From Roseospirillum parvum (GTDB lineage: Bacteria; Pseudomonadota; Alphaproteobacteria; Rhodospirillales; Rhodospirillaceae), in NCBI RefSeq assembly GCF_900100455.1, contig NZ_FNCV01000003.1, forward strand, positions 124,001 to 188,000: a DNA stretch of 64,000 nt, read 5' to 3'. Positions 20,201 to 28,073 of this stretch are shown here, piece after piece. How positions within the stretch are numbered: position 1 is the stretch's first letter; each line of letters begins with the position of its first letter. A program made the translations under genes and the position numbers. Under the pieces are notes generated by a model. It saw only the letters and a list, made by a program, of their open reading frames with translations. It was not told the origin of the DNA and made no database searches.

Positions 20201-20723
20201 CCAGCACCTGCTGGAAGAGGCGGTGGCCGCCGCCCGCCGGGGCGAGGGCATGGAGGTGGAGGAGGAGACCTTCTCGCCGCAGATCGGCCTGGGGGCGCCG
20301 GTGCTGATTCCGGAAACCTACGTGCCCGACCTGTCGCTGCGGCTGTCCCTGTACCGCCGGCTGGCCGACCTCACCGAGGAGGCGGAAATCGAGGACCTTG
20401 CCGGCGAGTTGGAAGATCGCTTCGGCCCCCGGCCGCCGGAGGTCGACAACCTGCTGGCCGTGGTTGGCCTGAAGGCCCTGTGCCGCAAGGCCAACGTGGA
20501 GAAGGTCGAGGCCGGGCCCAAGGGCGCCGTGCTGACCTTCCGCGAGCGGCGCTTCCCCAACCCGGCCGGGCTGGTCGCCTACATCTCGCAGCAGGCGGGC
20601 AGCGTGAAGGTGCGGCCCGACCATTCCCTGGTGGTGATGCGCCTGTGGGAAAGCCCGGCCGACCGCCTGGCCGGCGCCCGCCGGGTGCTGGAAACCCTGG
20701 CCCGCGTGGCCGCGGAGGGCTGA
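17214..20723 (+). CDS. mfd: Transcription-repair coupling factor Mfd
   Basis: Mfd removes RNA polymerase stalled at DNA lesions and recruits UvrA for excision repair. The 1169-residue protein shows the UvrB-homology N-terminal region and the CarD-like RNA-polymerase interaction domain (EGDLVVHVDHGIGCYEGLETV). The RecG-like helicase core has Walker A GDVGFGKT at residues 649-656 and the VVDEEQHFGV box, and the TRCF C-terminal domain follows. The GTG at 17214 lies inside the sdhE stop (GTGA overlap). Earlier in-frame starts would run through sdhE. uvrB, the other excision-repair gene here, is 12 kb away. Confidence 0.96.
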   Translation: MSGLDAAHLLSRAAAPGRQTLAGLPVGHDVAVLAALARAAKAGQDILVLVRDDVRLAALSDGLAVVAPEVPVLPFPAWDCLPYDRAGPHPEIVASRLDTLARLARPAGDGPARLVIATVNAALQRVPRRDLMATLGQVLKVGDTVAVDDLLARLTDAGYLRTDQVMEPGEVAVRGGLIDLFPPGAESPVRLDLFGDEIESIRRFDAVSQRTSGKLTEIHLGPSSEVMLDKAAISRFRSAYRELFGGALAGDPLYEALSEGARPPGLEHWLPLFHDGLDTLFDYVPPERPVILDHQAEEVRDSRLEQIAEYHQARLDALAQKLDPERPYRPVPPDRLFLDAAEWNRVLATRPVLIASPFGATDLGDAALDAGGRPGRDFADIRARPDDNLFEAVLDHLKRLGRDGYAVVLTAASKPGRHRLATLLADHGAEAAPKVDDWPAALVAAEDGAWPVVVAPFARGFVAHGLAVITEQDILGDRLARQPRRKRQAERFIADVSTLSEGDLVVHVDHGIGCYEGLETVRAGGAPHDCLRLRYDGGDKLFVPVENIETLSRYGSEQAGAQLDKLGGVAWQARKARLKQRIREMADELIRIAAARHLRPGQRLSPPEGLYEEFAARFPFEETDDQLKAISDTLSDMASGQPMDRLICGDVGFGKTEVALRAAFVAAFSGAQVAVVVPTTLLARQHFRTFQERFAGLPVRVAQVSRMVGAREVKKVKEGLAEGTIDIVIGTHALLADSVRFKRLGLVVVDEEQHFGVAHKERLKRLKADLHVLTLTATPIPRTLQMALTGVRELSIIATPPVDRLAVRTFISPFDPVVVREAILRERNRSGQTFVVCPRVADIPKVAERLEKLIPEVRLAIAHGQLTPSRLETVMAAFTEGEADVLLATNIIESGLDMPGVNTILVYRADMFGLAQLYQLRGRVGRGKARGYAYLTVPPDRKLSGTAERRLQVMQTLDSLGAGFSLASHDLDIRGAGNLLGDEQSGHIKEVGIELYQHLLEEAVAAARRGEGMEVEEETFSPQIGLGAPVLIPETYVPDLSLRLSLYRRLADLTEEAEIEDLAGELEDRFGPRPPEVDNLLAVVGLKALCRKANVEKVEAGPKGAVLTFRERRFPNPAGLVAYISQQAGSVKVRPDHSLVVMRLWESPADRLAGARRVLETLARVAAEG

Positions 20724-20794
20724 GCCAAAGGGGCGCTGCCCCTTTGAACCCCGCTGGGGGACCCAGGGGGTCCCCCAGACCCCCGCCATGAGTC

Positions 20795-20836
20795 AAAACC
20801 ACCCGGAGGGGGGCAAGCCCCCCTCCGGGTGGTTTT
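20795..20836 (+). terminator. Strong terminator in a hairpin cluster after mfd
   Basis: A perfect 19-bp stem (20795-20813 with 20818-20836; starts AAAACCACCC, ends GGTGGTTTT) with a CAAG loop. It is the central member of several GC-rich hairpins between 20725 and 20900, including AAAGGGGC/GCCCCTTT at 20727-20745 and a CCCCTT/AAGGGG pairing near 20883-20900. The cluster separates mfd from a convergent gene. Confidence 0.85.
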
Positions 20837-20908
20837 AAGTCGTGGAGGGGTCCGGGGAAGCCCTGCTTCCCCGGCGGGGGTCAAGGGGGCGGCGCCCCCT
20901 TGCCAGCC

Positions 20909-21289
20909 CTACCGCTGGCCACTGGCCGGGGTGTAGACCGGGGTGCCGACCAGTTGGCGCGAGGACACGTAGGGGTCCGGCCGTTCGAAGCAGGTGACGT
21001 CGCCGAGCGATCGGTAGCAGTACATTTCCTGCGGCGGCGGCGGGGTGTAGCGGTCGTGCTCGATGCAGTAGGGCCCGCCGTAGTAGGCGCGCACGGTCGA
21101 GCAGTCCTTGCCCCGGTAGAACGACATGGCGTGGTCGCCCATGGTCTTGTCGGTGTTGATCAGCGACACCGTGTCCCAGGCCAGCAGGGTGGGTGTCATG
21201 CCACCATCGACGCAACCGGCCAGCGGCGTCATCAGGGCCAGGGCGCAGGCGATCCGGGGCAACAGGGACGGCGGGGACATGGAGGGCAT
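20909..21289 (-). CDS. Small predicted lipoprotein of unknown function
   Basis: I do not recognise a characterised family. The protein begins with a short hydrophobic signal (SLLPRIACALALMTPLAGC) ending in a lipobox LAGC, so it should be lipidated. The mature part is about 100 residues and is rich in Tyr, Asp and Cys (AWDTVSLINTDKTMGDHAMSF, YRGKDCSTVRAYYGGPYC, YCYRSLGDVTCFERPDPY). Five mature-chain cysteines besides the lipidated one suggest a disulfide-bonded periplasmic or outer-membrane domain. ATG 21289 and ATG 21280 are both possible starts. It is convergent with mfd and divergent from the next gene. Similar proteins of unknown function are familiar from alphaproteobacteria, but this is a general impression, not a search result. 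Confidence 0.7.
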   Translation of the reverse strand: MPSMSPPSLLPRIACALALMTPLAGCVDGGMTPTLLAWDTVSLINTDKTMGDHAMSFYRGKDCSTVRAYYGGPYCIEHDRYTPPPPQEMYCYRSLGDVTCFERPDPYVSSRQLVGTPVYTPASGQR

Positions 21290-21483
21290 CCGCAAGGCAG
21301 GGGAAGGGCCGGCAGTCCGGGTCAGGCTGATCATCGCCGGCGGCGGTAAACAAACGCTTACCAATCCAGGCGGGCCAATCCAGGCGGGTGCACGGCTTGA
21401 CGGGCCGGTTCGCGGCCCCGACCTATAGTCATCCGCTTGCCGACCGGCGAGCCTTCCGTTGCCTCTTGCGAAGGAGAACCCGA

Positions 21484-22038
21484 ATGGCGGTCGAAACCCC
21501 GATCTGCGACTTCGGCTGGCCGGCGCCGGATTTCTCGTTGCCCGGTGTCGATGGCGAAACCCACACCCTTCAGTCGGTGCGCGGCAGCCGTGGCACCCTG
21601 ATCGTCTTCATCTGCAACCACTGCCCCTACGTGAAGGCGGTGATCGACCGGCTGGTGCGCGACGCCGGGGAGTTGCAGGAGCTGGGCATCGGGGTGGCGG
21701 CGATCAGCGCCAACGATGTGGACCAGTACCCGGAAGATTCCTTCGACAACATGAAGGAATTCGCCCGCCAGCGCGGCTTCACCTTCCCCTATCTGTACGA
21801 CGCGACGCAGCAGGTGGCGCGCGCCTACGGGGCCGTCTGCACGCCCGATTTCTTCGGCTTCGACAAGGACCTGGGGCTCCAGTACCGGGGCCGCCTGGAT
21901 GCCTCGCGCAAGGAGGCCGGGCCGCCCGACCTCAGGCGCGAGTTGTTCGAGGCCATGCAGCAGGTGGCGGAAACCGGCGAGGGGCCGCCCGATCAGGTGG
22001 CTTCCATGGGCTGTTCCATCAAGTGGAAGGCGGCCTGA
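21484..22038 (+). CDS. Thioredoxin-fold AhpC/TSA (peroxiredoxin-like) protein
   Basis: This is a 184-residue cytosolic thioredoxin-fold protein. The N-terminus WPAPDFSLPGVDGETHTL is typical of the AhpC/TSA superfamily. The redox-site segment is FICNHCPYVKAVIDRL, which places a CxxC motif (CNHC) at the first helix, and the cis-proline loop region is near AVCTPDFFGFD. This subfamily (NHCPYV) is widespread and of uncertain substrate; thiol-disulfide or peroxide reduction is expected. The start ATG 21484 follows a clear GAAGGAG site. A TATAGT hexamer at 21424-21429 may be its -10, but its best -35 match is 21 bp away. Confidence 0.83.
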   Translation: MAVETPICDFGWPAPDFSLPGVDGETHTLQSVRGSRGTLIVFICNHCPYVKAVIDRLVRDAGELQELGIGVAAISANDVDQYPEDSFDNMKEFARQRGFTFPYLYDATQQVARAYGAVCTPDFFGFDKDLGLQYRGRLDASRKEAGPPDLRRELFEAMQQVAETGEGPPDQVASMGCSIKWKAA

Positions 22039-22048
22039 AGATACGGCC

Positions 22049-22140
22049 ATGGCGGCCGCTGCCGCAAATTACCTTGGGCAGGGCGGCTGCCGCCGCAAAT
22101 CACCTTGAGCATGGCGGCTGCCGCCGCACATTGCCTTGCC
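22049..22140. repeat. Three-copy ~31-bp tandem repeat
   Basis: Three imperfect copies of a unit containing GGCGGCTGCCGCCGCAAAT followed by ACCTTG begin near 22051, 22082 and 22113, with a fourth truncated GGCGGC at 22143. Each unit can fold GGCGGC against GCCGCC. They fill the gap between the peroxiredoxin-like gene and yfgM. Confidence 0.82.
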
Positions 22141-22199
22141 CGGGCGGCGACGATATGGTGAGGCCCGGATTTCCCACGCCCCGCAAGGAGCCCCCGCCC

Positions 22200-22970
22200 G
22201 TGAGCAAAGCGCCGAAAGGCAAGGCCGCGAAAAACGCCCCGCCGGCCCCCGCCGACGATCCCCGTGACGCCGCCCAGGAAGCCCTGTTCCGCGAGGTCGA
22301 CGAGGACCTGCGGCACGACCAACTGCACCGCCTGTGGCAGCGCTACGGCCGCCATGCCATTGGCGCGGCGGTGCTGCTGGTGGTCGGGGTGGCCGGCTGG
22401 CAGGGCTATTCGGCCTACGAGCGCAACCAGGCCATCGCCCAGGCCGAGGCCTACGAGGCCGGGCTCGAGGCGCTGCCCGGCGACCCGGCCCTGGCGGCGA
22501 CCCGCTTCGCCGAATTGGAGGGGCAGGGCGGTTCGGGCTATCCCGAACTGGCTGACCTGCAACGCGCGGCGGCGCTGATCGAGGCCGGCGACCGGCAGGC
22601 CGCCCTCGGCGTCTACCGCGATCTGGCCGACGACGATGCGGCCGATCCGGCGCTGCGCGATCTGGCCCAGGTGCTGCTGGTCCTGCATCAGGTGGACGAT
22701 GGCCCGCCGGAGGCCCTCTCGGCCCAGCTCGACCCCCTGACCGACCCGGCCGGCGCGTGGCGCCACAGCGCGCTGGAACTTCAGGCCCTGCTCAAGCTGA
22801 AAGCCGGAGAGCCCGAGGAAGCGGCCCGCCGCTTCGCCGATCTGACCCGCGACAGCGAAACCCCGAGCGGCGTGCGCGAGCGGGCCCGGGCCCTGCTCGA
22901 TGCCCTGGGCGGCGACCCCGATGCCGGCGCCACGCCGGCCGGGGACGACGCCCCGGCCGACCAGGGGTAG
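22200..22970 (+). CDS. YfgM-like membrane-anchored tetratricopeptide protein
   Basis: This 256-residue protein has a basic cytoplasmic N-terminus, a single membrane segment at about residues 52-74 (IGAAVLLVVGVAGWQGYSAY) and an alpha-helical periplasmic domain with TPR-like repeats (DLQRAAALIEAGDRQAALGVYRDLA). This matches YfgM, an ancillary partner of the SecYEG translocon and periplasmic chaperone network. The GTG start at 22200 is fixed by AAGGAG at 22185-22190. It is followed after 5 bp by a bamB-like gene and then der, the conserved yfgM-bamB-der order, which strengthens the assignment. Confidence 0.85.
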   Translation: MSKAPKGKAAKNAPPAPADDPRDAAQEALFREVDEDLRHDQLHRLWQRYGRHAIGAAVLLVVGVAGWQGYSAYERNQAIAQAEAYEAGLEALPGDPALAATRFAELEGQGGSGYPELADLQRAAALIEAGDRQAALGVYRDLADDDAADPALRDLAQVLLVLHQVDDGPPEALSAQLDPLTDPAGAWRHSALELQALLKLKAGEPEEAARRFADLTRDSETPSGVRERARALLDALGGDPDAGATPAGDDAPADQG

Positions 22971-22975
22971 GGCCG

Positions 22976-24322
22976 ATGGCTGGCTTGCACCTTTCCAACT
23001 TGCGCGTGCTGCCGCTGCTCGCCCTGTTGCTGCTCGGTGGCTGCGAGAGTCTGGGCATCGATGATTGGCTGGGCGGCGACGAGGCGCCACCGCTGCCCGG
23101 CAAGCGCATCTCGGTGCTGGCCCATGAGCAACAGTTGAATCCCGCCGCCTCGGCCGACGAGCCGATCCTGCTGCCGCCGCCCGAGCCCAACGGGACGTGG
23201 CCGCAGGCCGGCGGGCTGGCCCATCACGCCATGCATCACATGGTTTTGCCGGATCAGCTCCACGAAGCATGGTCGCGCGACATCGGCGAGGGCAGCGGCA
23301 AGCGCGAGCGCCTGCTCGCCCAACCGGTGGTGGCCGACGGCCGGGTCTTCGCCATCGACGCCGAGGCAGTGGTCAGCGCCTATGACACCGCCTCCGGCGA
23401 GCGGCTGTGGGAAGTCGATCTGCCCGACGAGTACGAGGAAGACGGCGCCGTTCTGGGTGGCGGTCTGGCCTACGAGAATGGCCGCCTGTTCGTCACCACC
23501 GGCTTTGCGGCGGTGATGGCGCTGGACGCCGCCACCGGCCAGGGGCTGTGGAAGCAGACCGTGGGCGCACCCATGCGCGCCGCGCCAACGGTCAACGGCG
23601 GCCGCCTGTTCCTGTTGACGGTGGACAACAAGACCCTGGCCCTGGCGGCCAGCGACGGCCGCCTGTTGTGGACCCACGCCGGGCCGCCGGAAGGCACCGC
23701 CTTCCTGGGCGGCGCCGCGCCGGCGGTCGATGCCGGGGTGGTGGTCTCGGCCTACTCGACCGGCGAGTTGGTCGCCCTTCGGGTCGATACCGGGGCCGAG
23801 CTGTGGTCCGATCAGGTGGTCGCCCTCAGGCGCACCGACGCCGCGGCCAGTCTGGCCGACATCGCCGCCTGGCCGGTGATCGACCAGGGCAAGGTCTTCG
23901 CGGTTGGCCATTCGGGGCTGATGGTGGCCATCGATCTGCGCACCGGGCGCCGCCTGTGGGAGGTCGAGGTGGCTGGCCTGCAGCCCCCCTGGGTGGCCGG
24001 CAACTACCTGTTCGTGCTGACCATCGAGGCGGAACTGGTGGCCATCGACGGGCGCGACGGCCGGGTGCTGTGGATCCGCCCCTTGCAGCAGTGGGACGAC
24101 CCCGAGGACCGCACCGGACGGCTGGTCTGGTCGGGGCCGCTGCTGGGGGGTGATCGCCTGATCGTCGCCGCCTCGCACGGCTGGGCCTATGCGGTTTCAC
24201 CCTACACCGGGGCCCTTTTGGGGCGCCAGAAGATGCCGGCCGGGGTGACCATTCCCCCGGCAGTGGCCGGCGGCACCTTGTACTTCCTGACCGACGACGC
24301 CGACCTCGTCGCCTATCGCTGA
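22976..24322 (+). CDS. bamB: Outer membrane assembly lipoprotein BamB-like (PQQ beta-propeller)
   Basis: BamB is the beta-propeller lipoprotein of the BAM complex that inserts outer-membrane beta-barrels. The 448-residue protein has a signal peptide ending in the lipobox LLGGC at about residue 22. A short Pro-rich linker follows, then repeated PQQ-like blades recognisable by motifs such as [48 protein letters not shown] and [15 protein letters not shown]. It lies between yfgM and der. The spacing (5 bp before, 10 bp after) indicates one operon. The assignment comes from propeller repeats plus synteny. Confidence 0.9.
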   Translation: MAGLHLSNLRVLPLLALLLLGGCESLGIDDWLGGDEAPPLPGKRISVLAHEQQLNPAASADEPILLPPPEPNGTWPQAGGLAHHAMHHMVLPDQLHEAWSRDIGEGSGKRERLLAQPVVADGRVFAIDAEAVVSAYDTASGERLWEVDLPDEYEEDGAVLGGGLAYENGRLFVTTGFAAVMALDAATGQGLWKQTVGAPMRAAPTVNGGRLFLLTVDNKTLALAASDGRLLWTHAGPPEGTAFLGGAAPAVDAGVVVSAYSTGELVALRVDTGAELWSDQVVALRRTDAAASLADIAAWPVIDQGKVFAVGHSGLMVAIDLRTGRRLWEVEVAGLQPPWVAGNYLFVLTIEAELVAIDGRDGRVLWIRPLQQWDDPEDRTGRLVWSGPLLGGDRLIVAASHGWAYAVSPYTGALLGRQKMPAGVTIPPAVAGGTLYFLTDDADLVAYR

Positions 24323-24332
24323 GCGTGGCGTC

Positions 24333-25817
24333 ATGACCCTGACCGTGGCCATCATTGGCCGCCCCAATGTGGGCAAATCGACCCTCTTCAACCGGCTGGC
24401 CGGGCGCCGGCTGGCCATCGTTCATGACCTGCCCGGGGTCACCCGCGACATCCGCGAGGCGCCGGCCAGTCTGGCCGGGGTGCCCTTCCGGCTGCTCGAC
24501 ACGGCCGGCCTGGAGGATGCCAGCGACGACAGCCTGCCCGGGCGCATGCGCCGCCAGACCGAGGCCGCCCTGGCCGGCTGCGACGTCGCCCTGATGCTGA
24601 TCGACGCCCGCGCCGGGGTGACGCCGCTCGACGCCCAGTTCGCCGACCTTCTGCGCAAGGGGCCGACGCCGGTCATCCTGGTCGCCAACAAGTGCGAGGG
24701 CAACGCCGGGCGGCCGGGCCTTTATGAGTCCTATTCCATGGGCCTCGGCGACCCGGTCCCCGTCTCGGCCGAGCACGGCGAGGGACTGGGCGACCTGTTC
24801 GACGCCTTGAGGCCCCACTTCGAGGCCGCCGGGGTGCTCGATGCCGACGGCCGCCTGACCGAGGCCGCCGAGAGCATCACCGCCGAGGCAGCCGGCGATC
24901 TCGACCCGGAATGGGACGAGGAGGAACTGGAAAGCCTCGAGGTCGATCTCGAGGAAGACGAAATCGCCCCGGTGATCGACCCCGAACGGCCGATCCAGTT
25001 GGCCATCGTCGGGCGCCCCAACACCGGCAAGTCGACCCTGGTCAACAGCCTGCTTGGCCGCGAGCGCATGCTGACCGGGCCCGAGGCCGGGGTGACCCGG
25101 GACGCCATCGAGGTCGACTGGAGCTTCGAGGGACGCCGCTTCCGGCTGGTCGACACCGCCGGGCTGCGCCGCAAGGCGCGCATCGAGGACCCGGTCGAGA
25201 AGCTCTCCGCCGCCGACACCCTGAACGCCATCCGTCTGGCCGAGGTGGTGGTGCTTCTGCTCGACGGCTCGCAAGGGGTGGGCGGGGTGCTCGACAAGCA
25301 GGAGCTGACCATCGCCCGCCGGGTCATCGAGGAAGGCCGGGCCCTGGTCATCGCGGTCAACAAGTGGGACATCGCCGATGATCGGGAAACCGTCCTCCGG
25401 CGCCTGTCCGACCGTCTGGAAACCTCGCTGACCCAGGTCAAGGGCATCCCCACGGTCAGTGTCTCGGCGCTCACCGGCAAGGGGCTGGACAAGCTGATGC
25501 GCCGGGTGCTGGACATCCATGCCCAGTGGAACCGCCGCCTGCCCACGGGGCGCCTGAACCGCTGGCTGGAGGGCATGTTGTCGCACCATCCGCCGCCCAT
25601 GGGGCGGCTCGGGCGCCGGGTGCGGCTGCGCTTCATCACCCAGCCCAAGGCGCGCCCGCCCACCTTCGCCCTGTTCACCTCGCGGCCCGAGGACCTACCC
25701 GATTCCTACAGCCGCTTCCTGATCAACGGCCTGCGCGAGGATTTCGGGCTGGTCGGCGTGCCCATCCGGCTGTGGCTGCGCCGCCGTCGCAACCCCTACG
25801 CGGACGGCGGACGGTGA
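24333..25817 (+). CDS. der: Ribosome-associated GTPase Der (EngA)
   Basis: Der is an essential double-GTPase acting in late 50S ribosomal subunit assembly. The 494-residue protein carries two tandem G domains: P-loop GRPNVGKS at residues 9-16 with DTAGL and NKCE, and GRPNTGKS at residues 227-234 with DTAGL and NKWD. The C-terminal KH-like domain includes [16 protein letters not shown]. An acidic linker ([20 protein letters not shown]) joins the two G domains. It overlaps the downstream protease gene by 4 nt. Confidence 0.97.
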   Translation: MTLTVAIIGRPNVGKSTLFNRLAGRRLAIVHDLPGVTRDIREAPASLAGVPFRLLDTAGLEDASDDSLPGRMRRQTEAALAGCDVALMLIDARAGVTPLDAQFADLLRKGPTPVILVANKCEGNAGRPGLYESYSMGLGDPVPVSAEHGEGLGDLFDALRPHFEAAGVLDADGRLTEAAESITAEAAGDLDPEWDEEELESLEVDLEEDEIAPVIDPERPIQLAIVGRPNTGKSTLVNSLLGRERMLTGPEAGVTRDAIEVDWSFEGRRFRLVDTAGLRRKARIEDPVEKLSAADTLNAIRLAEVVVLLLDGSQGVGGVLDKQELTIARRVIEEGRALVIAVNKWDIADDRETVLRRLSDRLETSLTQVKGIPTVSVSALTGKGLDKLMRRVLDIHAQWNRRLPTGRLNRWLEGMLSHHPPPMGRLGRRVRLRFITQPKARPPTFALFTSRPEDLPDSYSRFLINGLREDFGLVGVPIRLWLRRRRNPYADGGR

Positions 25818-26845
25818 GGCGACGGCTGCGCGCCCTGGCCCTGGTGGCGCTGCCGGCCCTCATGCTGGCCGCATCGCCGCTGTTGGCCGAGGCGCCGAGC
25901 TATCCCCTCTACACCCCCAAGCGCGGCATCAAGGGCAGCGACGACCGCCTGATGCTGGAGGCCGCCGACTACCCGTTCAGCGCCATCGGGCGGGTCAACA
26001 ACAGCCAGGGGTCCCACTGCACCGGCGCCCTGATCGGCCCGGCCACCGTGCTGACCGCGGCCCACTGCGTCTACAACACGCGCACCCGCGACTGGATGCC
26101 GGCCGAGGCCCTGAAGTTCGTCGCCGGCTACCAGCGCGGGGAATGGCTGACCTTCAGCCCGGCCACCAGGGTCACGGTGGCCCCCGACTACCGGCCGCCC
26201 GACCCGGCCGGGCCGCCGCGCGGGGTGGACAACAGCGCGCATGACTGGGCGGTGCTGACCCTGGCCGAGCCGATCGGCCAGCAGGTCGGCTGGCTGGGCG
26301 TGCTGGCCCTTAAGGCCACCACCAACTTCGCCCAGCCGCCGGTGATGGTCCAGGTGGGCTACAGCGCCGACCGCCGACACGTGCAGACGGCCCATGTCGG
26401 CTGCCCGGTGGACGGTTTCATCAAGGAAGGTCTGCTGATCCATCAGTGCGACGCCACCCGGGGCGATTCCGGCTCGCCGATCCTGGTCTGGAACGGCCAG
26501 GGGCCGCAGGTGGCGGCAATCCATGTCAGTACCTTGCGCTGGCACGACGACTCGGGCGGTGGGGTGCGCGGCGGGGCCGTCCCTGGCAGCCGCTTCTTCG
26601 CCGCCGCCCGTAAGGCCGGGGCCACCGAGCGCGGCGATCAGGCCGGCGGGCGGGCGCCCGAGGCGACCATCCGCCAGTGGCTGACGGAACTGGGCTACGC
26701 CCCCGGCCCGATGGGAGACTCGGAAAGTCTGGCGCGGGAGGTCAGCCGCTTCGCCGGCCGGCACCCGGGGGCCACCACCACCCCCTCGGCGACCCTGCTC
26801 GGGCCGCTGGCCCGGGCCCTGGCCAAGGCGCGGGACGACGACTGA
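25814..26845 (+). CDS. Secreted trypsin-like serine protease
   Basis: This 343-residue protein has an N-terminal signal peptide ([24 protein letters not shown]) and an S1 trypsin-fold domain with the full triad: His84 in TAAHC, Asp144 in HDWAVL and Ser219 in GDSGSP. It is therefore expected to be an active periplasmic or exported endopeptidase. The C-terminal ~70 residues form an Ala/Arg-rich extension containing [15 protein letters not shown], which may be a peptidoglycan-binding-like helix pair but is too short to call. The GTG start overlaps the der stop (GTGA). Coupling of a protease to the bamB-der operon is unusual, though consistent with an envelope role. Confidence 0.85.
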   Translation: MRRRLRALALVALPALMLAASPLLAEAPSYPLYTPKRGIKGSDDRLMLEAADYPFSAIGRVNNSQGSHCTGALIGPATVLTAAHCVYNTRTRDWMPAEALKFVAGYQRGEWLTFSPATRVTVAPDYRPPDPAGPPRGVDNSAHDWAVLTLAEPIGQQVGWLGVLALKATTNFAQPPVMVQVGYSADRRHVQTAHVGCPVDGFIKEGLLIHQCDATRGDSGSPILVWNGQGPQVAAIHVSTLRWHDDSGGGVRGGAVPGSRFFAAARKAGATERGDQAGGRAPEATIRQWLTELGYAPGPMGDSESLAREVSRFAGRHPGATTTPSATLLGPLARALAKARDDD

Positions 26846-26853
26846 GCGGGGGC

Positions 26854-27318
26854 TCAACGAGCCGGCTGACGCACCCCGGCGGCCTTGTTGAGGCGGCGGA
26901 TGAGCAGCCCCAGGCCGGGCAGACGGCCGTGGAAATGCTGGCTGGCGTCCCAGTGGTCGATGTGGGCGGTGACCTGCCCCTGATCGTTCAGGTGAACCTC
27001 GCTCATGCCGGTGATGGCCCAGTGGCCGAGCACCGGAATGCGCCCCTCGAAGGTCCAGCGGATCAGGCCCAGATCGCCATCCAGCGCCTTGTGGGTGACC
27101 GTGAAGCGCGGCTCGCGCACGGTCTTCAGGGTGTGCGCGACCAGGGCCCGCAGGGCCGCCTTGCCCCTGAGGTCGTTGAACGGATCGACGAAGCGCACAT
27201 CGTCGCTGACCAGCGCGTCGGCCCCCTCGGGCGCGACCTCGGGGAAGCGGGTGAAGAAGGCGCACCAGGCCTCGAGGCCGGCGCGGCGGCGCGCCTCGGC
27301 GCTGTCGGGTTGGCTCAT
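26854..27318 (-). CDS. SnoaL / nuclear transport factor 2-like protein
   Basis: This 154-residue cone-shaped NTF2-like fold protein has typical segments VAPEGADALVSDDVRFVDPFND, GKAALRALVAHTL, WTFEGRIP and GMSEVHLNDQGQVTAHIDHWD. Such proteins bind or isomerise small hydrophobic ligands; the substrate here is unknown. Its start overlaps the stop of the upstream SDR gene by 4 nt. SDR plus SnoaL-like pairs are known members of RpoE-ChrR singlet-oxygen operons in alphaproteobacteria, and this operon carries the matching promoter. I therefore infer a role in the oxidative lipid response rather than in polyketide chemistry. Confidence 0.82.
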   Translation of the reverse strand: MSQPDSAEARRRAGLEAWCAFFTRFPEVAPEGADALVSDDVRFVDPFNDLRGKAALRALVAHTLKTVREPRFTVTHKALDGDLGLIRWTFEGRIPVLGHWAITGMSEVHLNDQGQVTAHIDHWDASQHFHGRLPGLGLLIRRLNKAAGVRQPAR

Positions 27319-28073
27319 CTTTTCACGATTCCCTTGCGGACCAGGAACAGGAACCAGCGCCGGGGCAGCACCTGGGCGATGGCGAAGACGGCCAGCATGG
27401 GCCACGGGAAGACGATCTCGAAGCGCCCCTTGTCCAAGCCGTCGACGATGTGCCGCGCCGCCGCCTCGGCCTCGATCAGGAAGGGCATGGGGAAGTCGTT
27501 GCGGTCGGTCAGCGGCGTCTTCACGAAACCCGGGTTGATCACCGACAGGCCGACCCCATCGGCCGCCAGCTCCGGGGCGAGGCTTTCGGCGAGCGCGATC
27601 ACGGCGGCCTTGCTGGGGGCGTAGGCGGCCGCCGTGGGCAGGCCGCGATAGCCGGCCACCGAGGCGACCAGCCCGATGCGTCCCCGTCCGCGCTTGCGCA
27701 TGGCGGCCATCACCGGGGCCAGCGAGTTGGCCGTGCCTTGGTAGTTGAGGCCCATCACCCGGGCCGCCACGGCGGGGTCGTAGTCGGCGGCGCCCATCGG
27801 CTGGTGGGTGCCGGCGTTGAGGATGGCCAGCTCGATCGGGCCGTGCGCCTCCTCGATGCCGGCCACTGCCCGGGCGCAGGCCTCGGGGTCGGTGACGTCG
27901 AGCCGCCAGGGCACCACGTTCGGGGTCTCGGCGGCCAGTTTTTCGAGCCCCTCGGCGCCGCGTGCCGAGGCGATCACGGTCCAGCCCTGGGCGGCCAGCC
28001 GTCGGGCGACGGCGCGGCCGATGCCGGTGCTGGCGCCGGTGATCCAGGCCAGGGAGGGGCGGTGTTGGGTCAA
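27315..28073 (-). CDS. Short-chain dehydrogenase/reductase
   Basis: This 252-residue classical SDR has the cofactor motif TGASTGIG at residues 12-19, the structural motif LNAG, the catalytic Ser in LVASVAGYRG, and the YAPSK Tyr/Lys pair. The C-terminal segment is hydrophobic with a basic end (FPWPMLAVFAIAQVLPRRWFLFLVRKGIVKR), suggesting peripheral or monotopic membrane attachment and a lipid-like substrate. It overlaps both flanking genes by 4 nt in a tightly coupled DUF6134-SDR-SnoaL operon behind an RpoE-type promoter. Confidence 0.88.
   Translation of the reverse strand: MTQHRPSLAWITGASTGIGRAVARRLAAQGWTVIASARGAEGLEKLAAETPNVVPWRLDVTDPEACARAVAGIEEAHGPIELAILNAGTHQPMGAADYDPAVAARVMGLNYQGTANSLAPVMAAMRKRGRGRIGLVASVAGYRGLPTAAAYAPSKAAVIALAESLAPELAADGVGLSVINPGFVKTPLTDRNDFPMPFLIEAEAAARHIVDGLDKGRFEIVFPWPMLAVFAIAQVLPRRWFLFLVRKGIVKR

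Noticed and set aside
16992-20789. A 1265-codon minus-strand open frame opposite mfd
   Set aside because: Antisense shadow of mfd with no domain-like sequence.
21397-21429. TTGACG and TATAGT as a promoter for the peroxiredoxin-like gene
   Set aside because: The spacer is 21 bp, too long for a normal sigma70 promoter, so it is not listed as a feature.
22049-22140. Three ~31-bp repeats as a possible CRISPR array
   Set aside because: Copies are directly adjacent without spacers, imperfect, and there are no cas genes.
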